Positions 1 through 8,371 of a DNA stretch of 64,000 bases are shown here, in pieces (within the stretch, counting starts at the first letter, position 1; every line of letters begins with the position of its first letter). The stretch is from contig CP107851.1 of NCBI GenBank assembly GCA_036013505.1, forward strand, positions 1,364,001-1,428,000. The letters run 5' to 3'. The notes below the pieces were generated by a model. It was given only the letters and a program-made list of their open reading frames with translations. It searched no databases and was not told the DNA's origin. Made by a program: the position numbers and the translations under genes. Source of the DNA: Streptomyces sp. NBC_00510 (GTDB lineage Bacteria; Actinomycetota; Actinomycetes; Streptomycetales; Streptomycetaceae).

Positions 1-350
1 TTGGCGATGAAGTCGTCCATCGCCAGCAGCTGGTGCTGGCCGGCGTAGGCCTGGAAGAACTGGACGCTGTTCTGGAAGGCGTCGGGGGCGTTGCCCGCGA
101 CGAAGCCGGCGGTCAGCTTGGTGAAGTAGTCGTCGACGTTGTACTGCGAGATCTTGACGGTCGTGCCGGGGTTGGCCTTCTCGAAGTCCGCGGCGCAGGT
201 CTTGTACGCGGCGGCCTGCTTGTCGTCCCAGGTCCACCAGTTGACGGTCTGCGAACCGCCGCCCGCGGAGTCCGAGCCGGAGGAGCAGGCGGACAGCACC
301 GCGGCGAGGGTGAGCGTGGCCCCCAGCGCGACGACTCTGCGAATTCTCAT
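1..350 (-). CDS. Sugar ABC transporter substrate-binding lipoprotein (3' end outside window)
   Basis: This is the N-terminal part (116 codons) of an extracellular solute-binding protein of the carbohydrate ABC family. It begins with a basic n-region and hydrophobic core ending in a lipobox LSAC, so Cys22 should be lipidated and the protein tethered outside the membrane. The mature start (NWWTWDD...YKTCAADFEKANPGTTVKI) is typical of family 1 sugar-binding proteins. The ATG overlaps the stop of the upstream esterase gene (ATGA) and has the site GAAGGA six bases upstream, so it is translationally coupled. It is the last visible gene of an operon with two permeases, GH95 and CE7 enzymes, an unusual place for the binding protein. 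The missing C-terminus lies beyond coordinate 1. Confidence 0.9.
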   Translation of the reverse strand, partial: MRIRRVVALGATLTLAAVLSACSSGSDSAGGGSQTVNWWTWDDKQAAAYKTCAADFEKANPGTTVKISQYNVDDYFTKLTAGFVAGNAPDAFQNSVQFFQAYAGQHQLLAMDDFIA

Positions 351-1360
351 GATTCCTTCTTTCGGGACGGTTCCTGGTGAGGGTGGTGGGACGACGTCTT
401 GAGGAGTGCGCGGAACGCGCTCAGAGCGAGGACCAGGTCCTCGGGGCCGCCGGCGTCGTGGCCGTTGAACTCCCACAGCCGCATCTGCCGGGGCCCGCCG
501 TAGAGGTGGTAGGCGGCGAGGGTGGTGGCCGGCGGGCAGACCTCGTCGCGCAGTCCGGCGGAGAACCAGGCGGGCGCGGTGGCACGGCGGGCGAAGGCGA
601 GGCCGTCGAAGTAGCCGAGGGTCCGGAAGGTCTGCTCGACCCGGTCCCGGCGGGCGCCGAGGTAGCCGATGAGCTCCGCGTACGGCTGCTCGCCGGTGAG
701 CCGGGTGGCCTGCCGGACGTCGCACAGGAACGGCGCCTGGAAGTGCGCGGCGCGCAGTCCCGGCACGAGTCCCGCGACCGCCAGGGCGATGCCGCCGCCC
801 TGGCTGGGTCCGGTCACCGCGACGCGGTCGGGGTCGGCGTGCGGCGAGGTGCGCAGGGCCTCGACGGCGCGGACGGCGTCGGTGAAGACTCGGCGGTAGA
901 CGTAGGTGTCCTTGTCCTCGATGCCGCGGGTGAGGAACCCGGGGTGCGAGGGGCCGCTGCCGACCGGGTCGCCGGTGGCGCCTCCGCCCGCCCAGGCGCC
1001 GCCCTGGCCGCGGGTGTCCACCAGCAGGTGGGCGTACCCCGCGGAGGCCCACAGCAGGTCCTCGACGGGGGCGCCCCGTCCGCTGCCGTAGCCGTGGAAC
1101 TGCACGACCGCGGGCAGGGGGCCGCTGCGGTGGCGCGGCAGCCGCAGCCAGCCGTGCACCGGATGGCCCCCGAAGCCGGGGAACACCGCGTCGTAGACGT
1201 CCACGGTCTCCAGGTCGGTGTCGACCGGGGTGAGCTCCAGCCGGGGCTCGTGGACGCGGGCGGCGTCCAGGGTGTCCTTCCAGAAGGCGTCGAAGTCGGC
1301 GGGCTCGCGGTAGCTGCTGCGGTAGGCCCACAGTTCGGGGACGTCGTTCTCGGTCAGCAC
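347..1360 (-). CDS. CE7-type acetyl xylan esterase / cephalosporin-C deacetylase family
   Basis: A 337-residue cytoplasmic alpha/beta hydrolase of the AXE1 (CE7) family, which removes O-acetyl groups from xylo-oligosaccharides and other acetylated sugars. The nucleophile elbow GPSQGGG places Ser186; Asp272 (LRDEVCPP) and His301 (NGHD) complete the triad, and the length matches the family (about 320). No signal peptide is present, so it should act on imported oligosaccharides. The GTG start has GAGGAGG seven bases upstream and overlaps the GH95 stop by 7 bases; its own stop overlaps the binding-protein start by 4 bases. The tight coupling ties deacetylation to the same imported substrate. The exact acyl substrate cannot be read from sequence. 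Confidence 0.9.
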   Translation of the reverse strand: MLTENDVPELWAYRSSYREPADFDAFWKDTLDAARVHEPRLELTPVDTDLETVDVYDAVFPGFGGHPVHGWLRLPRHRSGPLPAVVQFHGYGSGRGAPVEDLLWASAGYAHLLVDTRGQGGAWAGGGATGDPVGSGPSHPGFLTRGIEDKDTYVYRRVFTDAVRAVEALRTSPHADPDRVAVTGPSQGGGIALAVAGLVPGLRAAHFQAPFLCDVRQATRLTGEQPYAELIGYLGARRDRVEQTFRTLGYFDGLAFARRATAPAWFSAGLRDEVCPPATTLAAYHLYGGPRQMRLWEFNGHDAGGPEDLVLALSAFRALLKTSSHHPHQEPSRKKES

Positions 1361-3777
1361 GACGTGGCCTCCTCGCGCGGGGTGAGGTCGGCGTCGAGGG
1401 TGACGGCGGTGCCGGTGGCGACGCGTACCCGGACGGCGCGGTCGCGGTGGCGGACCGTCACGGGCTCGGCGTCGTCCCCTGCGTGCCGGCGCAGCGTCAC
1501 GGAGGTGAGGGCGCCGTCGCGCCAGGTGAAGTCGGCGGCCAGGCCGCCGCGGCAGCGCAGGTCGGCGGCCTCGCCGTCGGGCCACTGCGCCGGGAGCGCG
1601 GGGAGCAGGTGGACGGTGCCGTCGTGGCTCTGCAGCACCATCTCGGTGAGCGCGGCCATGAAGCCGTAGTTCCCGTCGATCTGGAACGGGGGGTGGGTGG
1701 AGAACAGGTTCGGGAGCAGTCCGCCCCACTCCGAGCCGTCGACGGGCGCGTCGGTGTCCGGGTCGCCGTCGAACGGGCGGGTCGCCTCCAGGAGGAGCGA
1801 GCGGGCCGTGGCGGCGTCGCGCAGCCGGGCGCGCAGGGCGATCTTCCACGCCCAGGACCAGCCCATCGCGCCGGGTCCGCGGCGGTCCAGCAGGGCCGTC
1901 GCGGCGGCGGCGAGTTCCGGGGTGCGGTCCGGGTCGACCTGGCCGAGCGGGTGGACGGTGACCATCTGGGACAGGTGGCGGTGCCGGGGGTCCTGTTCGG
2001 GGAGGTCGTCGGCCCACTCCTGCAGCCAGCCGCCCGCGGCGGTCCGCGGCGGGTGCAGCTTCGGCAGCGCGTCGGCGATGCGGCCGTTCAGCGGGGTGTC
2101 GATGCCGAGGAGCGCGGCGGTGCGCGCGGTGCGTTCGAGGACGGCCCGGGTGAGTGCCATGTCCATCGCGGAAGAGCGGGTGAGCGAGGCCATGGAGCCG
2201 TCGGGGGTGAGGTAGTGGTTCTCGGGCGAGGTGGAGGGGAGGGTGTCCAGCCGGCCGGTGCCGTCGTCCACGAGCCAGTCGAGCAGGAACTCGGCGCAGC
2301 CGCTGAGCAGCGGCCAGGCGCGTTCGCGCAGGAAGGCGGTGTCCCGGGTGAACTCCCAGTGGTCCCACAGGTGCTGGGCCAGCCAGGCGCCGCCCATCTG
2401 CCAGATCGCCCAGGACGCGGCGCCGTGGCCCATGCCGACGGGCAGGGCCCAGCCCCACATGTCGGTGTTGTGGTGCGCGACCCAGCCGCGGGCGCCGTAC
2501 AACTGCTCGGCGACGTCCCTGCCGTGCCCGGCGACGCGGTCCAGGAGGTCGAACAGCGGCTCGTGGCAGGGGCCGAGGCCGGCGGCCTCCGCGCCCCAGT
2601 AGTTCATCTGGGTGTTGATGTTGATGGTGTAGTTGGACGACCAGGCCGGGCGCAGGTCGGCGTTCCAGATGCCCTGGAGGTTGGCGGGCGGGCCGGCGTT
2701 CGGGCGGGATGCGGAGGCCAGGAGGTAGCGGCCGAGCTGGAACAGCACGGTCGCGGTGAGGAGTTCGTCGTCGCCGGAGAGGATGTCGCGGGCGACGTCG
2801 TGGGTCCCCGAGCGGCGCGGTCCGATGCGCAGCGAGGTGCTGCCGAGGAGTGCGCGCAGGTCGCTCTCGTGGGCCTTGAGCAGGTCCTCGGTGCCGCGTT
2901 CCGTGGCCCGGGCGGCGCTGTCCGCTGCGGAGCCGAGGTGGGCGGCGCGGTCGGCGGGGGCGTCGAGGCCCCGCCAGTGACGCAGCGCCTCGGTGGAGCT
3001 CGCCACGACCGCGAGGAGCCGGGTGGCGCCGGTGACGCGGAGGGCCGCGCCGTCGGCGGTGACCTCCCCGTCGGTGGCCACGCGCAGGGCGATCGCGCCG
3101 AAGGGGTCGTAGCCGTCGACGGGGCCGTCCGCGTACCGCAGCGGCTCCGGGACGTCCGGTTCGTGGGCGGGTGCCCCGTCGACGGGGATCTCCACGCCGA
3201 GGACGACCCCCTCGGGGCCGACGGTGCGGTGCACCTCCCGGAGGGGGGTGGTGAGTTCCAGGCGCAGGTCCACGGTGCCGCCCCGCGCGGCCAGGTCGGT
3301 GCACAGGGTCCCGTTGGCGGCGTCGGCCCAGGTCCGGCGGCGGACCGGGATCCCGCAGGACAGGTCGAAGGCGTCCTCGGCGATCCCGCTGTCGAGGTTG
3401 AGGGTGCGGCCCCGGTACGTGGCGTCCTGCGCCCCGGACACCGTCAGCCACAGGTCGGCGTAGGGCAGGTACTCCTGGCTGTACGGACCCTCGAAGGCCA
3501 TCAGGAGTTCCTCGGCGCGGTGTGGGTCGCCCGCGCGGAGCGCGTCGCGGACCTCCGCGAGCCGCCGCGGGCCGGCGCCGGCGGCGACGACGTCGGCGAG
3601 CGCCTTCGCCGGTCCGCCGGGGGTGCCGGACCACACGGTGGAGTCGTTGATCTGGATCCGGGCACGGTGGGTGCCGCCGAAGACCATCGCGCCGAGCCGG
3701 CCGTTGCCGACCGGGGCGGCCTCGTTCCAGTCGGCCGCGGGCGCGGGCCAGCCGAGCAGCAGGTCAGTGGAGTTCAT
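1354..3777 (-). CDS. GH95 family glycoside hydrolase (alpha-L-fucosidase / alpha-L-galactosidase type)
   Basis: An 807-residue protein that opens with the GH95 signature W..AAPVGNGRLGAMVFGG. It keeps the catalytic regions: the Asn-rich ININTQMNYW segment near residues 381-392, SPENHYL near 519 (general-acid Glu) and QIDGNYG near 700 (Asp). Known GH95 enzymes are inverting alpha-1,2-L-fucosidases or alpha-L-galactosidases. No signal peptide is seen, so it acts in the cytoplasm on an imported oligosaccharide, unlike the secreted bifidobacterial AfcA. It sits between the permease genes (28-bp gap) and the CE7 esterase (7-bp overlap). Fucose versus L-galactose specificity is not decidable here. 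Confidence 0.92.
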   Translation of the reverse strand: MNSTDLLLGWPAPAADWNEAAPVGNGRLGAMVFGGTHRARIQINDSTVWSGTPGGPAKALADVVAAGAGPRRLAEVRDALRAGDPHRAEELLMAFEGPYSQEYLPYADLWLTVSGAQDATYRGRTLNLDSGIAEDAFDLSCGIPVRRRTWADAANGTLCTDLAARGGTVDLRLELTTPLREVHRTVGPEGVVLGVEIPVDGAPAHEPDVPEPLRYADGPVDGYDPFGAIALRVATDGEVTADGAALRVTGATRLLAVVASSTEALRHWRGLDAPADRAAHLGSAADSAARATERGTEDLLKAHESDLRALLGSTSLRIGPRRSGTHDVARDILSGDDELLTATVLFQLGRYLLASASRPNAGPPANLQGIWNADLRPAWSSNYTININTQMNYWGAEAAGLGPCHEPLFDLLDRVAGHGRDVAEQLYGARGWVAHHNTDMWGWALPVGMGHGAASWAIWQMGGAWLAQHLWDHWEFTRDTAFLRERAWPLLSGCAEFLLDWLVDDGTGRLDTLPSTSPENHYLTPDGSMASLTRSSAMDMALTRAVLERTARTAALLGIDTPLNGRIADALPKLHPPRTAAGGWLQEWADDLPEQDPRHRHLSQMVTVHPLGQVDPDRTPELAAAATALLDRRGPGAMGWSWAWKIALRARLRDAATARSLLLEATRPFDGDPDTDAPVDGSEWGGLLPNLFSTHPPFQIDGNYGFMAALTEMVLQSHDGTVHLLPALPAQWPDGEAADLRCRGGLAADFTWRDGALTSVTLRRHAGDDAEPVTVRHRDRAVRVRVATGTAVTLDADLTPREEATSC

Positions 3778-3805
3778 GGGGTGCCGTCCTGGTGCGCGTG
3801 CTCGG

Positions 3806-4732
3806 TCACTTGAGCCCGGAGAAGCCGATGGAGTTGACGATCCGCTTGCCGAAGGCGAGGAAGAGCAGCAGCATCGGCAGCGCCGCGATGAGGGAGGCGG
3901 CCATCAGCCCGGCCCAGTCGGGTGCGGCCTGCGGCGAGGACTGCTTGAAGACGCCGAGGGCGAGCGTCAGCGGCTGCACACTGGCGTCGTTGGTGACCAG
4001 CAGCGGCCACATGTAGTCGTTCCAGGCGTTGACGAACATCAGCAGCGACACGGTGGCGATCGGCGCGGCCGACATGGGCAGGATGATGCGGTAGAGGATC
4101 CGCAGCGGTCCCGCGCCGTCGATGATCGCGGCCTCCTCGATCTCGCTGCTCAGGCCGAGCATGAACTGCCGCAGGAAGAACACCGTGAACGCCTGGAAGA
4201 GCCCGCCGGGGAGGATGAGACCGGCGAAGGTGTTGGTGAGGCCGACGTCCTTGATGAACACGAAGTTCGGCAGCAGCGTGAAGACGCTCGGCACCATCAG
4301 CGCGCTGATGAGGATGCCGAACACCAGGTTGCGGCCGCGCCAGTGCAGCCGGGAGAAGGCGTAGGCCGCGCAGGAGGAGAACAGCACGATGAGCACGGTC
4401 TGCACCGACGCGTAGATCAGCGAGTTGCGCAGGTACAGGGCGATGTCGAGGGACGCACCCGAGCCGCCCTGGGCCTGGGCCTCGGCGATGGAGGCCAGGC
4501 CCAGCGCCCGTTTGAAGGCGCCGAAGGTGAAGCCGACGGGCAGCGGCGAGGAGGGGTCGGTGGCCAGCCGGTAGTTGTTGGACAGCGCGGTGCGCACGAT
4601 CCAGTAGAAGGGGAAGAGGGTGATCAGCGACACGAGGCAGAGGTAGGCCCAGGCCACGATCCGGCCGGGGGTCGCCTTGCGGGTGCGGGGGCGCCGCACG
4701 GTCTTCGTACGGGGTGCCAGGGTGACCGTCAT
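3806..4732 (-). CDS. Carbohydrate ABC transporter permease (MalG type)
   Basis: A 308-residue inner-membrane permease of the binding-protein-dependent sugar class. An arginine-rich cytoplasmic N-terminus is followed by about six hydrophobic segments and the EAA loop (EEAAIIDGAGPLRILYRIILP) that contacts the ATPase. It ends in ...IVNSIGFSGLK, as MalG-type proteins often do. The ATG has GGAGG upstream and lies 12 bases after the partner permease. No ATPase gene is in the operon; as usual in Streptomyces, a shared MsiK-like ATPase elsewhere probably energises it. Confidence 0.93.
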   Translation of the reverse strand: MTVTLAPRTKTVRRPRTRKATPGRIVAWAYLCLVSLITLFPFYWIVRTALSNNYRLATDPSSPLPVGFTFGAFKRALGLASIAEAQAQGGSGASLDIALYLRNSLIYASVQTVLIVLFSSCAAYAFSRLHWRGRNLVFGILISALMVPSVFTLLPNFVFIKDVGLTNTFAGLILPGGLFQAFTVFFLRQFMLGLSSEIEEAAIIDGAGPLRILYRIILPMSAAPIATVSLLMFVNAWNDYMWPLLVTNDASVQPLTLALGVFKQSSPQAAPDWAGLMAASLIAALPMLLLFLAFGKRIVNSIGFSGLK

Positions 4733-4744
4733 CGGGGGCCTCCT

Positions 4745-5788
4745 TCAGTTCAGGTCGGATTCGTCGGCCCGCGCGAGCCGGAGCTGGGTGAAGGTGACCG
4801 TGATGAGCAGGACGAACAGGGCCAGCGACATGGTCGCGGCGTAGCCGAAGTCGAACTGGCGGAAGGCCTTGTCGTAGATGTACATCTGCAGCACGTTCGA
4901 GGCGTTGGCGGGGCCGCCCCTGGTCGTGACGGCGACGATGTCGAAGACCTGGAAGGCGTTGATCACCGTCAGGACGACCACCATCACGAGGATCGGCCGC
5001 AGGAGCGGCACGGTCAGCCGGCGGAACATCTGGAACTCGCTCGCGCCGTCCACCCGGCCGGCCTCGTAGATGGTGGACGGGATGGTCTGCAGCCCCGCGA
5101 AGATCAGCAGGGAGTAGTAGCCCATCCACTTCCAGACGCTGATGGCGGCGAGCGAGGGGATGGCCCACGGACCGCTGCCGAAGAAGAGGACCGGGTGGCC
5201 GATGACGTGGTCGAGCACGATGTTGATGACGCCGAGGTGCGGGTCGAGCATCCACTGCCACACCAGGGCGGCGATGACGTTGGAGATGAGGAAGGGCAGC
5301 AGCATCACGCCGCGCAGCATCGAGGAGTCGGTGACGCGGTGCAGTACGACCGCGGTCACCAGGGAGATCAGGGTGCCGAAGACGACGGACAGGACCACGA
5401 ACCAGAGGGTGACGAGGAGGGAGTGCCAGAAGACCGCGTCGCCGAACATCTCGTGGAAGTTGGCCAGTCCCACCCAGCGCGGCGGCGTGAGGACGTGGAA
5501 CTCGGTGAAGCCGAGGTAGATGCCGCGCAGGGTCGGGTAGGCGTAGAAGATCGCGAACCCCACCACCGCGGGCAGGATCAGCAGCAGCGCGACCGGCAGG
5601 TCCCGCCTTCGGGCCGCCGCGGACCGGGTCGCGGTCACGCGCCCGGGCCTGCGGCCGCCGGTGTGCTTGCGGGCCTTCAGCGGCCCGCGGGTCCCGGGGG
5701 TGGAAGAGGCCGTGGTGGCCCCCGCGCCGGCTGCGCCGGACGGTGGTGCCACCGGCGTCGTGTGGTTGTCCTGCGATGTGACCACCAC
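4745..5788 (-). CDS. Carbohydrate ABC transporter permease (MalF type)
   Basis: A 347-residue permease forming the heterodimeric channel with the next gene. The first 60 residues are a long, low-complexity Ala/Thr/Gly and basic cytoplasmic tail, then about six membrane segments with the EAA loop (YEAGRVDGASEFQMFRRLTVPLL). The GTG start at 5788 has AAGGAG six bases upstream; a second GTG at 5785 is possible. It follows the secreted GH27 gene by 76 bases, so the two may share a transcript. Context indicates uptake of oligosaccharides released by that enzyme. Confidence 0.92.
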   Translation of the reverse strand: MVVTSQDNHTTPVAPPSGAAGAGATTASSTPGTRGPLKARKHTGGRRPGRVTATRSAAARRRDLPVALLLILPAVVGFAIFYAYPTLRGIYLGFTEFHVLTPPRWVGLANFHEMFGDAVFWHSLLVTLWFVVLSVVFGTLISLVTAVVLHRVTDSSMLRGVMLLPFLISNVIAALVWQWMLDPHLGVINIVLDHVIGHPVLFFGSGPWAIPSLAAISVWKWMGYYSLLIFAGLQTIPSTIYEAGRVDGASEFQMFRRLTVPLLRPILVMVVVLTVINAFQVFDIVAVTTRGGPANASNVLQMYIYDKAFRQFDFGYAATMSLALFVLLITVTFTQLRLARADESDLN

Positions 5789-5864
5789 GGCACTCTCCTT
5801 TGCGTGCGTCGGGTCGGACGGGTGGATGGGTGGGACGGTGTCCCGATGCCGGACCGGCCGTCGG

Positions 5865-8009
5865 TCAGACGGTGATCCGGTCGACGTCGGAGACGTAGTC
5901 GGAGGGGTTGCCGAAGGCGATCGTGTTGGCCCCGGCCTTCAGGTGGACGGGCACGGTGACCGACCGCGGGCGGCCCCAGTCGTTGTCGTTGCCGCCGTGC
6001 AGCGGAAGCTGGAAGGCGGTGCCGTTGACGGTGACCACGGCCGTGCGCCCCGAGGAGCCGTCGGTGAAGTCCACCGTCATCAGGTAGGTGCCGTCCTTCG
6101 GCGCCGTCACGTCCTTGATCGTCACGGAGGCGTCGCCGCCCAGGTTGCCGACCTTCTTGCCGCCGGAGCACCGGGAGCAGTCGCCGACGCTCGCGTTGCC
6201 GGTGCGGGGGTTGCCGGACGCCTCGGCCTCGTAGGAGGTGGGCCCGTCGGCCGCGGGGGTGGTGAGGGAGACGGCGTTGCTCGGCGCGGACGTACGGCCG
6301 CGGGCGTCGTGGGCGACCACGGTGAAGGCGTGGCCGGTGGCGGCCTGCAGCCCGGTGACGGTGGCGGAGGTGCCGTCCACCGTGGCGACCTTGGCGCCGC
6401 CCGCGTACACGTCGTAACCGGTGGTGGCGGTGCCGGTGTTCACCGCGTCCCAGGTGAGCGAGACGCTGCCGGCCGTGGAGGCGGTGGCACGCACGCCGAG
6501 CGGGACACCGGGCTTTCCGGTGACGTTCGCCGGGGTGACGCGCAGCAGCCGGGAGCCGTGCGGCGGCAGGTTGTCGGTGAAGCCGTCGGCGACCTTGCCG
6601 AGGTTCTTGCGGCTCCACAGGTCACGGACGGCGGGCTTGCCGCTGATGCCCAGCTCGCTCCAGTCGGCGGTCACGTCGGAGTAGCCCTTGCCGAGGTTGA
6701 ACAGGGCCACCGTGTAGCTGCCGTCGGCGTTGCGGGCGTACCAGACCTGCTGCGGGCTGTCCTGGCTGAGCGGCTTGGCCGGGTTGCCGGCCTGGTCGAC
6801 GGCGATGACCTCGTCGTTGGTGAGCAGCGACAGGCCGTACGGGTCGAGCTTGGTGAGGTCGTCGCCGATGTAGAGCGGGGCGCTCTCGATGGCCCAGAGC
6901 GTCATGTGGCTCTGCCGCTCGACCTCGTTGAGGCCGTCGAGCGGGCCGGCGCCGACGTCGAGGGAGTCGAGGTTGTTCCAGTGCCCCGGGCCGGCGTCGT
7001 CGATCCAGGGGACGACGTCGTTCCACCGCTGCTTGACCGAGTTGTTCCAGGTCACCAGGGTGTCGCAGTAGCACTCGACGTCGGTGTCCACGCGCCAGCC
7101 GTTGGAGTTCTCCTTCCAGACGTCGGCCTTGTCGTGGCTGAGCGACCAGGAGAGGATGAACTGGATGGGGCGGCCGGTCCGCTGCAGCGCGGCGTGCCAG
7201 GTCTTGACGTCGGGCACGTTGTCGTGCGCCGCGTCGCCCTGGTTGGAGCCGGGGCCGACACCGTCCATCTTCAGGAAGTCGACGCCCCAGCCGGCCAGTT
7301 GGTCGGCTACGGACTGGATGTACTTCTCGGTGCACGGGCTGGCGAAGTTCAGCTGGTAGGAGACGTTGTCCCAGCCGCTGGTCTTGCGCAGGTCGGGGTA
7401 GACGATGTCCTTGGTCGTGCACCCCGGCGCGCCGTGGATCGGCGTCTTGCCGTCGTTGTACGTGTCGATGTACAGGCCGACCGCCAGGTAGAGCCCGAAC
7501 TTCAGGCCCTTGGCGTGCAGTTGGTCGCCGAGCCACTTCATGCCGTGCGGGAACTTCACGGGGTCCGCGACGGGGCGGCCGTACTCGTCGGAGAGGCTCT
7601 TGTTCGTCTCGCTGCCGACGTTCCAGCCGGCGTCGACGTTGACGTACTCGTAGCCGTGCCGCTTCAGCTTGGAGGCCAGGATGTCGGCCTGCTGCAGCAC
7701 ATGGGGCTCGGTGAGCCAGGATCCGCCGTAGCCGGGGAAGTTGGTCGACTCCAGGCTCCAGCTGCTCCACCCCATGTAGGGCTTGGCGGCCACCACGGGG
7801 GCGGCCTCGGAGCCCGCGGCCTCCGCCGGGGACGCAGAGGAGGCGGAGGACACGGGCGCGGCGGGCGACGCGGGCGACGCGGCGGCGGGTACGGCGAGGG
7901 CCGTGGCGAGCGCGGTGGCGGCGAGCGCGGGCAGGGCGGCCCTGCGCATGCCACCGGGCCGACGCGGCACGGACCATCTGAGACGTGCGAGTACAGCTGA
8001 ACGAGCCAT
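5865..8009 (-). CDS. Secreted GH27 glycoside hydrolase with FN3 and CBM35-like modules
   Basis: A 714-residue exported enzyme. Residues 1-45 are a signal peptide; the GH27 barrel spans about 75-400, beginning KPYMGWSSWS, with nucleophile Asp249 (FLKMDGVG) and acid/base Asp310 (WRVDTD). A beta-sandwich follows, then FN3 (about 500-585) and a CBM35-like module (YEAEASGNPRTGNA, about 590-714). GH27 includes alpha-galactosidases, beta-L-arabinopyranosidases and isomalto-dextranases; the ECYCDT stretch after the acid/base and the alpha-galactoside-like neighbours favour a galactoside or arabinopyranoside, but specificity is inferred. ATG 8009 has GGAGTG upstream. A paralogue without FN3 lies at 18188-20014. 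Confidence 0.92.
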   Translation of the reverse strand: MARSAVLARLRWSVPRRPGGMRRAALPALAATALATALAVPAAASPASPAAPVSSASSASPAEAAGSEAAPVVAAKPYMGWSSWSLESTNFPGYGGSWLTEPHVLQQADILASKLKRHGYEYVNVDAGWNVGSETNKSLSDEYGRPVADPVKFPHGMKWLGDQLHAKGLKFGLYLAVGLYIDTYNDGKTPIHGAPGCTTKDIVYPDLRKTSGWDNVSYQLNFASPCTEKYIQSVADQLAGWGVDFLKMDGVGPGSNQGDAAHDNVPDVKTWHAALQRTGRPIQFILSWSLSHDKADVWKENSNGWRVDTDVECYCDTLVTWNNSVKQRWNDVVPWIDDAGPGHWNNLDSLDVGAGPLDGLNEVERQSHMTLWAIESAPLYIGDDLTKLDPYGLSLLTNDEVIAVDQAGNPAKPLSQDSPQQVWYARNADGSYTVALFNLGKGYSDVTADWSELGISGKPAVRDLWSRKNLGKVADGFTDNLPPHGSRLLRVTPANVTGKPGVPLGVRATASTAGSVSLTWDAVNTGTATTGYDVYAGGAKVATVDGTSATVTGLQAATGHAFTVVAHDARGRTSAPSNAVSLTTPAADGPTSYEAEASGNPRTGNASVGDCSRCSGGKKVGNLGGDASVTIKDVTAPKDGTYLMTVDFTDGSSGRTAVVTVNGTAFQLPLHGGNDNDWGRPRSVTVPVHLKAGANTIAFGNPSDYVSDVDRITV

Positions 8010-8371
8010 GGGGGCACTCCATCCCGGCGCGACGGCGTCCGCTTCGAGTGGGCAGGGGGTACGGGAGGCAGGGGGCGTCCTCGGTGGCGGTCGTCCCGGA
8101 ACACCACCGAGGGCGGGCGTGCTGCGACCAGGGGGAGGCTCCGGTCGCGCTCCTCAGCCGGGGGCGCTTCGTCCGCTCCGGGCGAGGAGTGCGGCGAATG
8201 TAGCCAGGGTTTCCTTCCAGCGTCAACATATTCAGCGGCAAAAATCCGATGTCTGCTGCGCCAAGCCGCGGTCTTCGCCGGAAAATCTTCACCGGATCCC
8301 GAACCTCCCCACCCAAAGATGGGATGAGTAGGCCTCTTCCTTACTTTCCCTTGGAAAGGTATGGTCCGGCC
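8010..8371. promoter_or_regulatory. Divergent intergenic region between GH27 and ROK genes
   Basis: This 362-bp gap separates the minus-strand GH27 operon from the plus-strand ROK regulator, so both promoters should lie here. The first 190 bases are GC-rich and featureless; 8200-8370 is noticeably AT-richer, as expected for promoters. No unambiguous -35/-10 pair was found. The only clear element is the inverted repeat at 8344-8358. I see no gene in it. Confidence 0.5.
8344..8358. promoter_or_regulatory. Candidate ROK operator, inverted repeat CTTTCC-N3-GGAAAG
   Basis: A perfect 6-bp inverted repeat with a 3-bp spacer lies 14 bases before the ROK start codon. The position suits autoregulation and repression of the divergent GH27 operon. 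The same neighbourhood contains TCCTTAC and CCTTGGA, and both strings recur (reverse strand, closer together) in the second ROK-GH36 intergenic region near 24613-24627. Operator function is inferred. Confidence 0.4.
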
